Source: Candidatus Peregrinibacteria bacterium (GTDB lineage Bacteria > Patescibacteriota > Gracilibacteria > Peribacterales > Peribacteraceae). From it: DNA of 8,668 nt. The stretch is taken from contig JACQCJ010000012.1 of assembly GCA_016201685.1 (NCBI GenBank), forward strand, positions 1-8,668. The letters are read 5' to 3'. Every line of letters begins with the position of its first letter. The first letter of the stretch is position 1. The notes beneath the pieces are model-generated. The model had not been told where the DNA came from. It searched no databases and worked only from the letters and a program-made list of their open reading frames with translations. A program made the position numbers and the translations under genes. This document shows positions 1 to 6,169 of this stretch, one piece after another.

Positions 1-78
1 GATGTAGTCGGCAGTATCGACTGCCTGTTGGAGTTTCTCCGCTCCGGGGAAATTGTTCTTGAAGATGGACGTGGCCAT
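1..78 (-). CDS. N-terminal fragment of an unknown protein (runs off the window edge)
   Basis: Read leftward from an ATG at 76-78, the frame stays open for 26 codons to the window edge and gives MATSIFKNNFPGAEKLQQAV followed by DTADYI, a protein-like sequence. An in-frame TAG lies 39 bases upstream of the ATG with no other start between, so this ATG is the only likely start. No Shine-Dalgarno sequence is seen, as for most genes here. The product cannot be identified from so short a piece. It would be divergent from the rightward gene at 139, sharing a 60-bp upstream region. The alternative is that the plus-strand gene starts at 28 and this frame is chance; the residue composition favours the minus-strand reading. 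Confidence 0.45.
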   Translation of the reverse strand, partial: MATSIFKNNFPGAEKLQQAVDTADYI

Positions 79-138
79 GGGGAAGAAAGGAAGAGGGTAG
101 AAGTCCTCATCCTAGACCCACGATCATGGACACTTTTT

Positions 139-639
139 ATGGCAGACGCAGAGAACGCAACCGCATCGAACCAGCCGCTCCTGAACGACCAGCAAGTAGC
201 TGCCATCGAATTGCTCATAGCACAATCGCCCGATGCAACGGAAAAAACAAAGCAAGCTCTGATCTGGCTGATTCGGCAAACAAATAATCTCGCAAGAAGT
301 GTTGCGGCATCATTCAGACCTGAGCAAAACGGCACCGAGATTGGCTGTGGCGCTCATCAAATGGTGAGTGACGGCTGCACTACTCATTTATCGCAACGAC
401 TGGGATTAACGGGAACGCCAATGCATGTTTCACATCATGCGGGCAGATACATGGAAGGCATATTTCAATCGCAGACCTATGACGGCTCCTACACTGTTTG
501 GGTTTCGCGAGAGGGGAAATTCTATGATCGTAACGCCGAAGTTCTTCTACCGGACATGGAGGCTATTGAAAAGATATGTTTGGACACGAGAGAAATTACT
601 GATCGTCTTTGGAAAGAGCGAAAGGGGCCCACGCAATAG
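139..639 (+). CDS. Hypothetical protein, 166 aa
   Basis: The frame is open from 28, but I place the start at the ATG at 139 (MADAENATASNQPLLNDQQV). The upstream codons read like non-coding sequence and overlap the divergent gene at 1-78. The product is a soluble, mixed-charge protein with no signal peptide or membrane segment. Residues 1-70 look helical and polar. Residues about 85-130 are Gly/His/Thr-rich and include a CGAHQ stretch, a second Cys in SDGCTTH and the pair SHH; these could bind metal, but no known motif is complete. The C-terminus is charged and helical. I do not recognise the family. It ends 50 bp before the convergent ndk gene, with no clear terminator between them. Confidence 0.6.
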   Translation: MADAENATASNQPLLNDQQVAAIELLIAQSPDATEKTKQALIWLIRQTNNLARSVAASFRPEQNGTEIGCGAHQMVSDGCTTHLSQRLGLTGTPMHVSHHAGRYMEGIFQSQTYDGSYTVWVSREGKFYDRNAEVLLPDMEAIEKICLDTREITDRLWKERKGPTQ

Positions 640-689
640 AACGACTGACGTACGATAGAATCGCACATTGCCGTGAAGATCATGTCGTC

Positions 690-1109
690 TCAATACTCAA
701 ACAATTCCTCCTCCGCGAAGAATCGATGCACTTCCTTCTGGGCGGTTTCCGGACTGTCGGATGCGTGGGCGACGTTGACCATTTGATCCACGCCGAATTC
801 CGCGCGAATCGTCCCGGCGGCGGCCTTGCGGCTGTCGGTGACGCCGAGCATCTCGCGCACGCGGTTGACGGCGTCGTCCCCCTCGAGCACGAGCGCGATC
901 ACGGGGAGCGACGCCATGAACGCTTCGACTTCCGGGTAGAACGGCTTCTCCGCGATGTGGGCATAGTGGTCCCTGAGGACATCCGGGTGGAGCCGCAGCA
1001 TCTTGCAGCCGCGGATCGTGAGGCCTGCTTCCTCCAAGCGTGCGATCACCTTGCCGCAGATGCGCTTCTGCAGAGCATCGGGCTTGAGGAGAATGAGAGT
1101 GCGTTGCAT
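690..1109 (-). CDS. ndk: Nucleoside diphosphate kinase
   Basis: Moves the terminal phosphate from ATP to other (d)NDPs through a phospho-histidine, balancing nucleotide pools in the cytosol. The 139-aa length is typical. Family residues are visible: the N-terminal strand with K9-P-D, Y49 and F57 in HYAHIAEKPFYPEV, R83/R85 before the MLGVTDS loop, the GTIRAEFG stretch at 99-106, and the active site NVAHASDS with catalytic H115. The usual NxxHGSDS has Gly where this protein has A116, a small change. The start is the ATG at 1109 (MQRTLILLKPDA). A longer open frame reaches 1205, but those codons come from the intergenic repeat and do not match the family. No Shine-Dalgarno sequence is seen. CPR bacteria that lack much nucleotide synthesis often keep this enzyme. 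Confidence 0.95.
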   Translation of the reverse strand: MQRTLILLKPDALQKRICGKVIARLEEAGLTIRGCKMLRLHPDVLRDHYAHIAEKPFYPEVEAFMASLPVIALVLEGDDAVNRVREMLGVTDSRKAAAGTIRAEFGVDQMVNVAHASDSPETAQKEVHRFFAEEELFEY

Positions 1110-1159
1110 GCGAGAGACATTGTGGCGTATGGGAAGAGATTTGAACAGAGGGGATCGGA

Positions 1160-1287
1160 GAAAAGTGCCAAGATCCAAGCGACCAACTGCCAAACAATTC
1201 TTCAAGAAATCAGGTTTGAATATTCAAACGTCTCTTGATGACTGACAAATTGTTTGGTTACTGGCGCCTTGGCGTTTGGAATTTTTC
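1160..1287. repeat. 128-bp nested inverted-repeat element between ndk and the YbhN-like gene
   Basis: The arms 1160-1199 and 1248-1287 are inverted copies of each other. Each, read outward from the centre, begins AATTGTTTGG and continues with a TGG/CTTGG/TTGG rhythm ending TTTTC. Inside, TCAAGA (1202-1207) pairs with TCTTGA (1233-1238), and the centre is a perfect 16-bp palindrome, GTTTGAATATTCAAAC, at 1214-1229. The unit could fold into a long hairpin in RNA or a cruciform in DNA. It lies upstream of ndk and just past the end of the membrane-protein gene. It may be a small non-autonomous repeat. No coding role is seen. Confidence 0.7.
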
Positions 1288-1303
1288 CGCGACCATCCGG
1301 GGC

Positions 1304-2293
1304 TCATCCTTCCTTGCTTTCTCGCTTCTTCATTCCAAAACAGTGTCGGTGATCGAAGAACTCCCGCCAGCCGAGCAGCGCAACGCCCGTCGCGAGCGGC
1401 AGGACGTTGTAGATGATGCGGTAGAGCACGAGTGATCCCAGAACTGCGGAAGGCGCGTAGGACGCGGGCAAGAGACTCACGAGCACGGTCTCGAAGACGC
1501 CGATGCCGCCGGGCACTTGGCTCGCGAGGCCCGCAAAATGTGCAAGGAGGAAGATGCTCACGAAGGAGAAGTACGGGAGCGAGCCGGAAGCGGGAAGGAC
1601 GGCGAAGAGGATCCCCGCGCAGAGAAGCAGTTCCATCGAAGCGAAGAAGATCTGCCCGATGGCGATGAGGAGAGAAGGAATTTCAATGTTCAATCGTCGG
1701 AGTGTGAGCGGTTTTCGGGGAGCAGCGCTCAGAAGCAGATATGCAGTTACGATCGCCAGGAAGCAGAGCCCCACGGGCTGCGCGGCGAAGAAAGGCAGAG
1801 AAGATGAGGCAATGAGCTGGGGCGGATACAGGACGAAGAGGGCGCCCGCGAGTGACAGGAACCCCACCCAGAACGTGAGCACGCAGAAGCCCACGAGGTG
1901 CATGATCTTCCCAACCTCCAAACCTTTGTTGCAGTAAAAACGATAGCGCACCGATCCCCCCGTGACGGGCGAGAAGCCGATGTTGTTGCTGAGCGCGTAC
2001 CCCACGAACGAAGCGAAGGCGATATTGTGGTACGAGAGACGGCAGCCGAGGTACGAGAGCGCCAGCGCGTCGTAGCCCGTGAGCGCCAGGTAGCAGCCGA
2101 AGCTCAGGAGCATGGCCAGGAGGAGATGGCTGCCCGGCACCGAGCGCATCATCCTCACAATCGTGCTGAGGTGCTGCCCTCGCAGTTCGTGGCGCAAGAC
2201 GAGGATCGCAATCACGAAGAGAACAAGCCCGACGAGGGAAGGCAAACGTCGGAGTAAAGCGCGCCTGGTTGAGGTCGTTTTCTCCGGCATCAT
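1304..2293 (-). CDS. YbhN/MprF-N-terminal-like multi-pass membrane protein
   Basis: Belongs to the lysylphosphatidylglycerol-synthase transmembrane family (UPF0104/YbhN), the lipid-flippase half of MprF. From the start at 2293 it has 329 residues and about eight hydrophobic helices, the first at 18-34 and the second at 56-78. Family hallmarks are SNNIGFSPVTGGSVRYRFY at 102-120, the SQVPGGIGVFE loop at 258-268 and YRIIYNVLPL at 291-300. The cytosolic aminoacyltransferase half of MprF is absent, so a transport or lipid-translocation role fits better than lysinylation; the substrate is unknown. The frame is open to 2392, but the extra 33 residues are polar and unlike the family. GAGAAG lies 12 bases before the ATG at 2293 and an adjacent ATG at 2290 is also possible. 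The tail is charged (MKKRESKEG). It is the same strand as ndk. Confidence 0.85.
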   Translation of the reverse strand: MMPEKTTSTRRALLRRLPSLVGLVLFVIAILVLRHELRGQHLSTIVRMMRSVPGSHLLLAMLLSFGCYLALTGYDALALSYLGCRLSYHNIAFASFVGYALSNNIGFSPVTGGSVRYRFYCNKGLEVGKIMHLVGFCVLTFWVGFLSLAGALFVLYPPQLIASSSLPFFAAQPVGLCFLAIVTAYLLLSAAPRKPLTLRRLNIEIPSLLIAIGQIFFASMELLLCAGILFAVLPASGSLPYFSFVSIFLLAHFAGLASQVPGGIGVFETVLVSLLPASYAPSAVLGSLVLYRIIYNVLPLATGVALLGWREFFDHRHCFGMKKRESKEG

Positions 2294-2514
2294 GCAGTCG
2301 ATGTTCTTCTCATGCGAGCGCAGAGAACTCTCTCGATCCGGAACCACCGCTGCATTGAGGGCACGGCCAGATGGCGTTGCATTGGGAGTCATGCGCGCAA
2401 GGATCGCAGTCTAGAAGTCTCCACTGTGAAAGGCAACGCGTACGCGCAGACCTTTGGTAGGAAATTCTCGCAGCCGGGCGCCCAAGGTCGCTCTGGTCTG
2501 CGAAGAGTTGCCAC

Positions 2515-3297
2515 TCATTCCATGTCCATGACTGGGAGGAGGGAGAGCTGAGGCGAGACGCAGGGGACGAGATCGGGATCGCGTTGGCGTTGATCTGCAC
2601 GAAGGCTGTCTCCGATGTGATCGACCAGAAGATACGGTGACACGATGCGTGTGTCCCCATCGATATTCCTGAGCAAGATCTCCCGCAGGTCCGCTCCCGG
2701 AGGACGCACCCCCTTGTCGTACTCCCGAAGAAGGAAATCCCAGAGGAGGATTTGAAGATGGAGGAATCGCTTGAGACGCTCGAAGGATCGCAGCTGCATC
2801 TGCTCGGTCTTGAGCGATTGCTTGCCGAAGCGGATGCAGTCTTCCACCTCCCAACGGTCGAGGTAGTCACTGTAGAGCTTCACCGCCTCCCGCAGATTGT
2901 GGACTCTCCCGTTGAGAAGCAGGAGAAGAGGCTTCTGGCGCTTCTCTCGTTTCACCGCCACGAGTGCGTACATCCGCACTTCGGGAGGAATCTCTTCGCC
3001 CCGGCCATCGTGGGTGAGTGTGATGCCGATGTCCGTTCTGGCGTAGATGCAGTCTCCGTCTCAGAGAATGCTCCTCTCCCCGAAACGTCACCGTCCGCTT
3101 CTCCTTGAGTCGGATCATCCAGGTCGTTTTCTCTCCATCCAGGAAGTGGAAGGTCTTCTCGTCGTCGAAGCCACGGTCGCAGACATGGAGCAGATCTCGT
3201 CCGATGTCTTCTGTGTTGATGCGTTGGCATTGGTCTTTCCAGCTGTCGTTCTGAGAGGTGAAGTCCTCCGCGTCTCCCATTCGATCGATCGCAGCGC
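2515..3297 (-). pseudogene. Remnant of an IS4-family transposase (frameshifted, N-terminus missing)
   Basis: Two minus-strand frames together give the middle and C-terminal parts of a DDE transposase. The upstream part (about 3297 to 3080) contains DLLHVCDRGFDDEKTFHFLD, with the second catalytic Asp in CDRGF, then a strand (WMIRLKEKRTV). The downstream part (about 3070 to 2515) reads DGDCIYARTDIGITLTHDGR and on to YLDRWEVEDCIRFGK, which is exactly the IS4 signature Y-x2-R-x3-E-x6-K with the catalytic Glu. The frame changes between GEEHSL and DGDCIY near 3070-3080, where the second frame has a TGA, so at least one base was gained or lost. The N-terminal third with the first catalytic Asp is absent, because the reading runs straight into the Ig-domain gene near 3290. 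Not functional. Terminal inverted repeats were not found. Confidence 0.8.
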
Positions 3298-3664
3298 TGC
3301 GCATACGCTCACCGTGACGGTCACCGACAGTTACTTCAATCAAATGACAGCAACCGCGAGTTTCCGCTTCGGCGAGAACACGGGCATCCCTCAAGTGCAG
3401 ATCACCGCTCCCACGAAAGGATCGGTTCTGGGCAAGACCGGGTCCGGCCTCACAATCACGGCCGATGCGAGTGACGAGAGCGGCATCAAGTACGTCGAGT
3501 TCTACCTGGACGATCTCCTCCTCGCGCGCACTCCGCGCGAGCCCTACACCGTCACCTACCCGCTCGATACCGTGACGCCGGGAGCCCATCGAATTCGTGC
3601 AGTTGCCACCGATCCTTCGGGGAAGGCGGGGGAAGATGAGGAGATGATTACGATCAATCTGTGA
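3297..3664 (+). pseudogene. C-terminal remnant of a secreted/surface protein with a bacterial Ig-like domain
   Basis: From about 3297 the plus frame reads AHTLTVTVTDSYFNQMTATA, then a complete Ig-like sandwich: PQVQITAPTKGSVLGKTGSG, strands to ADASDESGIKYVEFYLDDLL, and PGAHRIRAVATDPSGKAGED before the stop at 3664. The pattern of VxITAP, D-SGI--VEFYLD and PG-H-IR--A-D--G is typical of Ig/FN3-type repeats in bacterial envelope proteins; in some bacteria a similar domain ends a class A penicillin-binding protein. The upstream codons (3047-3296) are the reverse of the transposase gene, so the body of the protein has been lost. The open frame itself starts at 3047, but that start is an artefact. 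Whether any product is made is unknown. Confidence 0.7.
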
Positions 3665-3848
3665 GGCGTTCTGTGTGGGTGCAGAACCGGAAAAAGAGCT
3701 TACAAATGAGAAAAAGTATGGGTTAAGAAAAATAAAGAATTTGGGGAGCCCTGCGGTCACAGGTCATGTATCCTTCTTTCTATGGAGAAAGAAACCACCA
3801 GTGTCACCACCGAAGAATCATTTAAAAATTCCTGTTTTCAAATTGGCT

Positions 3849-4142
3849 ATGCCCTGTCGATGCACAGGCAAGGAATCTACATCCTTCTTTATTGTGAGTG
3901 GTTTTGCCAGTTTTATGTCACGAATCGTGGGTCTTCCTGCCGAAGATGTTTTCATTCTTGGTACCGTAACGGGTGCTATCAGCATGCTCGGGCGGCATAA
4001 GATGTTCTCGGTTATCATAAACGATGAAGGGGTCACAGCCCACAGAGAAATTATTCGAGAGTATTACAGAGATCACCCAACCCAAGAAACAGAGAATACA
4101 TTGAAGCGCTACGGAATCTCCATGGAAAAATTGCAATTGTGA
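3849..4142 (+). CDS. Small hypothetical membrane protein, possibly frameshifted
   Basis: Residues from about KESTSFFIVSGFASFMSRIV onward look real: one or two hydrophobic segments (FFIVSGFASFM and AEDVFILGTVTGAISML), then a charged helical tail ending GISMEKLQL. The 5' end is uncertain. In this frame the best ATG is at 3849 (97 aa), while the open frame extends up to 3675 with poor-looking residues. In the neighbouring frame an ATG at 3782 gives a convincing N-terminus (MEKETTSVTTEESFKNS then CFQIGYALSMHRQG), which would join this frame near 3870-3880 if one base were removed. The original gene was therefore probably 3782-4142 with a 1-bp shift, real or from assembly. The family is not recognised. 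It ends 12 bp from the convergent yebC gene. Confidence 0.5.
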   Translation: MPCRCTGKESTSFFIVSGFASFMSRIVGLPAEDVFILGTVTGAISMLGRHKMFSVIINDEGVTAHREIIREYYRDHPTQETENTLKRYGISMEKLQL

Positions 4143-4154
4143 CCATGAACACAA

Positions 4155-4802
4155 TCATCCAGGCATCTCCCCATTTGTATGCACCTCGCTCACGTCGTCA
4201 TCTTCTTCAATCGCTTCGACAAAATTCAGGAGCTTCTGAGCAGCAGCTTCATCTTTCAATTCGACTTTCTGCTTTGCGACGTACTGCAATCCCGCGCTTA
4301 CGATCTTGCAGTCGTTTGATTGCAGGAAATCGCGGATCTTCGTCCAATCAGAAACGCCCGTTGTCACCGTGATCACGTCATCAGAAACATCGAAATCCTC
4401 CGCGCCGAAATCGATCAATGCCAATTCCAAATCGTCCAATGTCATTTTCAATTGTCCATTGTCCATTGTCCATTTCGCCACGACCACGCCCCGCCGTTCG
4501 AACATCCACAGGCAGGCAACCCCGCCCGGTCCATAGGCCGCGTAGATGACCTCATTCATCTGCTCATCCTTCAATTCGCCCGTCCCTTTCTTCACCGCCC
4601 GCTCGATGTTCGCATTTGGCACACTCTCTGCTTTCGCCGCATCGATCAATGCGCGCAGACGCACGTTCATGGCAATGTCGCCGCCGCCCTCGCGCGCGGC
4701 AATCTCAATGAGACGCGCGTACTTGGTGAAGATCTTCCCGCGCCGGGCGTCCTGCGCCCCCTTGCGCACGCGGATGTTGGCCCATTTGGAGTGTCCGGAC
4801 GT
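4155..4802 (-). CDS. yebC: YebC/PmpR-family protein, internally deleted, apparent ACG start
   Basis: YebC proteins are DNA- or ribosome-associated regulators of about 240-250 residues; some family members act on translation of proline stretches. Here 215 residues are readable. The N-terminal domain is well kept: [M/T]SGHSKWANIRVRKGAQDA, GKIFTKYAR and PNANIERAVKKGTGEL. The codon where the family Met belongs is ACG (4802-4800), and an in-frame TAA lies 12 bases further upstream. The only in-frame alternative nearby is a GTG at 4769, which would lose SGHSKWANIR. After YAAYGPGGVA (residues 87-96) the protein goes directly to CLWMFERRGVV. The family's segment of about 35 residues containing TDNRNRT and KHGGNLGE is missing without loss of frame. 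Residues 110-117 (KWTMDNGQ) are encoded by a 7-bp tandem repeat. The C-terminal domain is otherwise normal. It lies 45 bp after rpsR and is probably in the same operon. Confidence 0.85.
   Translation of the reverse strand, partial: TSGHSKWANIRVRKGAQDARRGKIFTKYARLIEIAAREGGGDIAMNVRLRALIDAAKAESVPNANIERAVKKGTGELKDEQMNEVIYAAYGPGGVACLWMFERRGVVVAKWTMDNGQLKMTLDDLELALIDFGAEDFDVSDDVITVTTGVSDWTKIRDFLQSNDCKIVSAGLQYVAKQKVELKDEAAAQKLLNFVEAIEEDDDVSEVHTNGEMPG
4451..4474. repeat. 7-bp tandem repeat (ATTGTCC x3 plus ATT) inside yebC
   Basis: Three perfect copies of ATTGTCC followed by ATT. On the coding strand this is GGACAAT repeated, and three copies (21 bp) keep the frame, encoding WTMDNGQ. This segment has no counterpart in typical YebC proteins. 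The flank (TTTTCAATTG) resembles the AT-rich repeat in the rpsR-yebC gap. Confidence 0.85.
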
Positions 4803-4819
4803 TCTTGCCTTGAGTTACT

Positions 4820-4850
4820 TCCAAAATTGTCAATTTTCAATTATCAATTA
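4820..4850. repeat. AT-rich low-complexity repeat in the rpsR-yebC gap
   Basis: The minus strand carries successive AATTGA-like units (ATTGATAATTGAAAATTG then ACAATTTT), which overlap the rpsR stop codon at one side. The same style of sequence recurs in the 16S leader and in the V1 loop of the 16S gene. Confidence 0.6.
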
Positions 4851-5099
4851 CTTTCGGTACGCCATCATCGCCATAAATCTTGCCCTCTCGATCGCCGTGC
4901 GCAGCATCTTCTGGTGGCGCAGGCATACGCCGGTGTAGTAGCGCTTGCGGATGTTGCCGAAGTAATCCGCATACGGCTTGAGCGCCGGATAGTCTTTGTA
5001 GTCGATATATTTTGCTTGCTTCTCGCAGAAGGGGCACTGCTTGCTGCGCGGATCGCTGCGGCGCTGCTTCTGAGCCGATGGAGAAAATGGTGCGGGCAT
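4848..5099 (-). CDS. rpsR: Small ribosomal subunit protein bS18
   Basis: bS18 binds 16S rRNA in the platform of the 30S subunit together with bS6. The 83-residue product has the family core: CPFC at 22-25, YIDYKD at 31-36, the GNIRKRYYTGVCLRHQ block and the helix AIERARFMAMMAYRK at the C-terminus. C22, C25, C59 and H62 form a likely zinc-binding set (CxxC...CxxH), i.e. the zinc-type S18. The start at 5099 gives a normal-length basic N-terminal tail. It begins 11 bp after the rpsF stop with no clear Shine-Dalgarno sequence, so it is probably translated from the same message. The ssb gene that often sits between rpsF and rpsR is absent. Confidence 0.95.
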   Translation of the reverse strand: MPAPFSPSAQKQRRSDPRSKQCPFCEKQAKYIDYKDYPALKPYADYFGNIRKRYYTGVCLRHQKMLRTAIERARFMAMMAYRK

Positions 5100-5110
5100 C
5101 GATGGGAAAT

Positions 5111-5671
5111 TTAGAGGTCAAAATTCTCGTCGGAAATGAGCTTCTCCAACTTCTCCGTGAGCACGTCATCTTGAATGCCGACCTTGGGTGCCTCCGTCTT
5201 CGTGCGATCCGCCGTCACCTTCGCCTGCCGCTGAGCTTTCTTTGCCACCTGCTCTTGCAGTTTCTGTTCCTTTTCCCGCGCACGCACCTGCGCAACACTC
5301 TCCCGCGTCTTCATCCATTCCTCATAGAGCTCATTGTACTTGAGAATCTGATAGTGCTTCGGAGGTTTGACGAACATGTGCCGCAGGACGCTCTTGTGAA
5401 TTCGCAAACTCTGATCGATCTCCCGGATCTTGCCCGGATCCATATCGTAGTAAAAGATGATGAATTTTCCCTCTATCGTCCCCTTGATGGGATAGGCGAG
5501 TCCGCGCTGTCCCCACACGTCCTTGGCCACCTGCTTGGCTCCCGCTTCGGCAAAGAGTTCATCGATCTCCTTGAGGAGCGTCTGTTCGTCCTTCTGCGGA
5601 AGCGATGCGGGATAGAGGAGGCACAGCTCGTAGATGCGCGTATCCTCGCTGGTGGGCGTGAGAGTAGGCAT
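5111..5671 (-). CDS. rpsF: Small ribosomal subunit protein bS6 with long C-terminal extension
   Basis: bS6 pairs with bS18 on the 30S platform. Residues about 12-102 are the S6 ferredoxin-like domain: RIYELCLLYPASLPQ, a helix rich in Glu/Leu, DVWGQRGLAYPIKGTIEGKF (the conserved WG-R-LAYPI-K stretch) and SLRIHKSVLRHMFV. Residues 103-186 form a Lys/Glu/Gln-rich tail, likely a long helix, which takes the protein to 186 residues against about 95-135 in most bacteria. The start at 5671 gives a short Thr/Pro-rich lead (MPTLTPTSED). First gene of the rpsF-rpsR-yebC cluster, with a promoter candidate at 5763-5791 and a hairpin-bearing leader of about 85 bases. Confidence 0.95.
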   Translation of the reverse strand: MPTLTPTSEDTRIYELCLLYPASLPQKDEQTLLKEIDELFAEAGAKQVAKDVWGQRGLAYPIKGTIEGKFIIFYYDMDPGKIREIDQSLRIHKSVLRHMFVKPPKHYQILKYNELYEEWMKTRESVAQVRAREKEQKLQEQVAKKAQRQAKVTADRTKTEAPKVGIQDDVLTEKLEKLISDENFDL

Positions 5672-5678
5672 GGGACTT

Positions 5679-5693
5679 GTGGATAGTATCCAC
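5679..5693. repeat. 15-bp palindrome just upstream of rpsF
   Basis: GTGGATA, a central G, then TATCCAC: a perfect 7-bp inverted repeat ending 7 bp before the rpsF start codon. In mRNA it would form only a very tight structure, so an operator-like protein site is the more natural reading. It adjoins the GAGCGAGTTGA repeat. Confidence 0.5.
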
Positions 5694-5715
5694 CCTGAGC
5701 GAGTTGAATGGGTGG
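5690..5715. repeat. Dispersed palindromic repeat, copy 1 (CCACCCTGAGCGAGTTGAAT type)
   Basis: A short imperfect palindrome with CCACCC and GGGTGG ends and a GAGCGAGTTGA core. A related unit lies at 7199-7225. From memory, CCCTGAGCGAAGTCGAAGGG-type sequences are scattered through many environmental genomes; their function is not known to me. Here it lies in the rpsF leader. Confidence 0.6.
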
Positions 5716-5721
5716 GTAGAA

Positions 5722-5746
5722 CTCCGCACCACTAATGTGTGCGGAG
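5722..5746 (-). promoter_or_regulatory. Hairpin in the rpsF leader, possible autoregulatory element
   Basis: CTCCGCAC (5722-5729) and GTGCGGAG (5739-5746) form a perfect 8-bp stem with a 9-nt loop, between the candidate promoter and the rpsF start. S6:S18 is known to repress its own operon through a leader hairpin with a CCG motif in many bacteria; this stem contains CCG, but I cannot see the defining bulge. There is no U-tract, so it is not a convincing terminator. Confidence 0.4.
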
Positions 5747-5762
5747 AAGTCGATGAGGCGAG

Positions 5763-5791
5763 ACTGTAATCTGCGCTAAGAAATCAGTCAA
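5763..5791 (-). promoter_or_regulatory. Promoter candidate for the rpsF-rpsR-yebC cluster
   Basis: On the minus strand, TTGACT (5791-5786; 5 of 6 matches to TTGACA), a 17-bp spacer, then TACAGT (5768-5763; 4 of 6 to TATAAT). It overlaps the stop codon of the upstream gene at 5788 and would give a leader of about 85 nt. Confidence 0.55.
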
Positions 5792-6096
5792 GGATTTTTG
5801 TCTCGCCCGTAAACCTCGTGAACGTGTTGCACTGCCTCCTTGAGGCCATCAGCATGGCGAGAAAAGAATGCAGGGTCTTGCGCCACATCGCGGCGGATGC
5901 GGTCAGCCACGTTCAGCAACAGCGTGCAATCTTGCGCTGCAAGATCTGGAAGAGGCTTTTCGCGCAGCAGCGCGAATGTCACATCTCTCGCGTCGCATCG
6001 GAGTCCATCGACATCGCCTCGGCGCAGCGTCACGTACTTCAGCCGGTCCATCGTTCGAGCGAGAGCCGATCGATATCCTTCGAGAGAGCATGGCAT
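5788..6096 (-). CDS. Hypothetical protein, 102 aa
   Basis: A small soluble protein rich in Arg, Asp, Leu and Ala, probably all-helical: SLEGYRSALARTMDRLKYVT at the N-terminus, then RDVTFALLREKPLPDLAAQD and a helical C-terminus (GLKEAVQHVHEVYGRDKNP). No membrane segment, signal peptide or known motif is seen, and I do not recognise the family. The start is the ATG at 6096. A weak TACACT box lies 7 bp before it, so a nearly leaderless message is possible. It lies upstream of rpsF on the same strand, and its stop codon overlaps the rpsF promoter candidate. Divergent from the ORF6N gene, with 73 bp between them. Confidence 0.6.
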   Translation of the reverse strand: MPCSLEGYRSALARTMDRLKYVTLRRGDVDGLRCDARDVTFALLREKPLPDLAAQDCTLLLNVADRIRRDVAQDPAFFSRHADGLKEAVQHVHEVYGRDKNP

Positions 6097-6129
6097 ACAC
6101 AGGAGTGTAGCACTTCCTGCGGCGCCTCA

Positions 6130-6158
6130 TTGCTGACAGATGGGAATTTTCCTATGAT
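6130..6158 (+). promoter_or_regulatory. Promoter candidate for the ORF6N gene
   Basis: TTGCTG (6130-6135), a 17-bp spacer, and TATGAT (6153-6158; 5 of 6 matches to TATAAT). The -10 box ends 11 bp before the ATG at 6170, so the leader would be only a few bases, in keeping with the lack of a Shine-Dalgarno sequence. Confidence 0.5.
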
Positions 6159-6169
6159 CATCTGCTTCC

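Noticed and set aside
609..1238. Long plus-strand open frame (209 codons)
   Set aside because: It is the antisense of ndk, whose family motifs on the minus strand are unmistakable.
3668..3687. Hairpin GTTCTG/CAGAAC after the Ig-domain gene as terminator
   Set aside because: Only 6 bp with an 8-nt loop, followed by A-rich rather than T-rich sequence.
2867..3760. 297-codon minus-strand frame taken as one protein
   Set aside because: Only about 3080-3297 matches transposase; the upstream part is the antisense of the Ig-domain gene.
5012..5686. Long plus-strand open frame (224 codons)
   Set aside because: Antisense of rpsF and the start of rpsR; Leu/Arg-rich shadow sequence.
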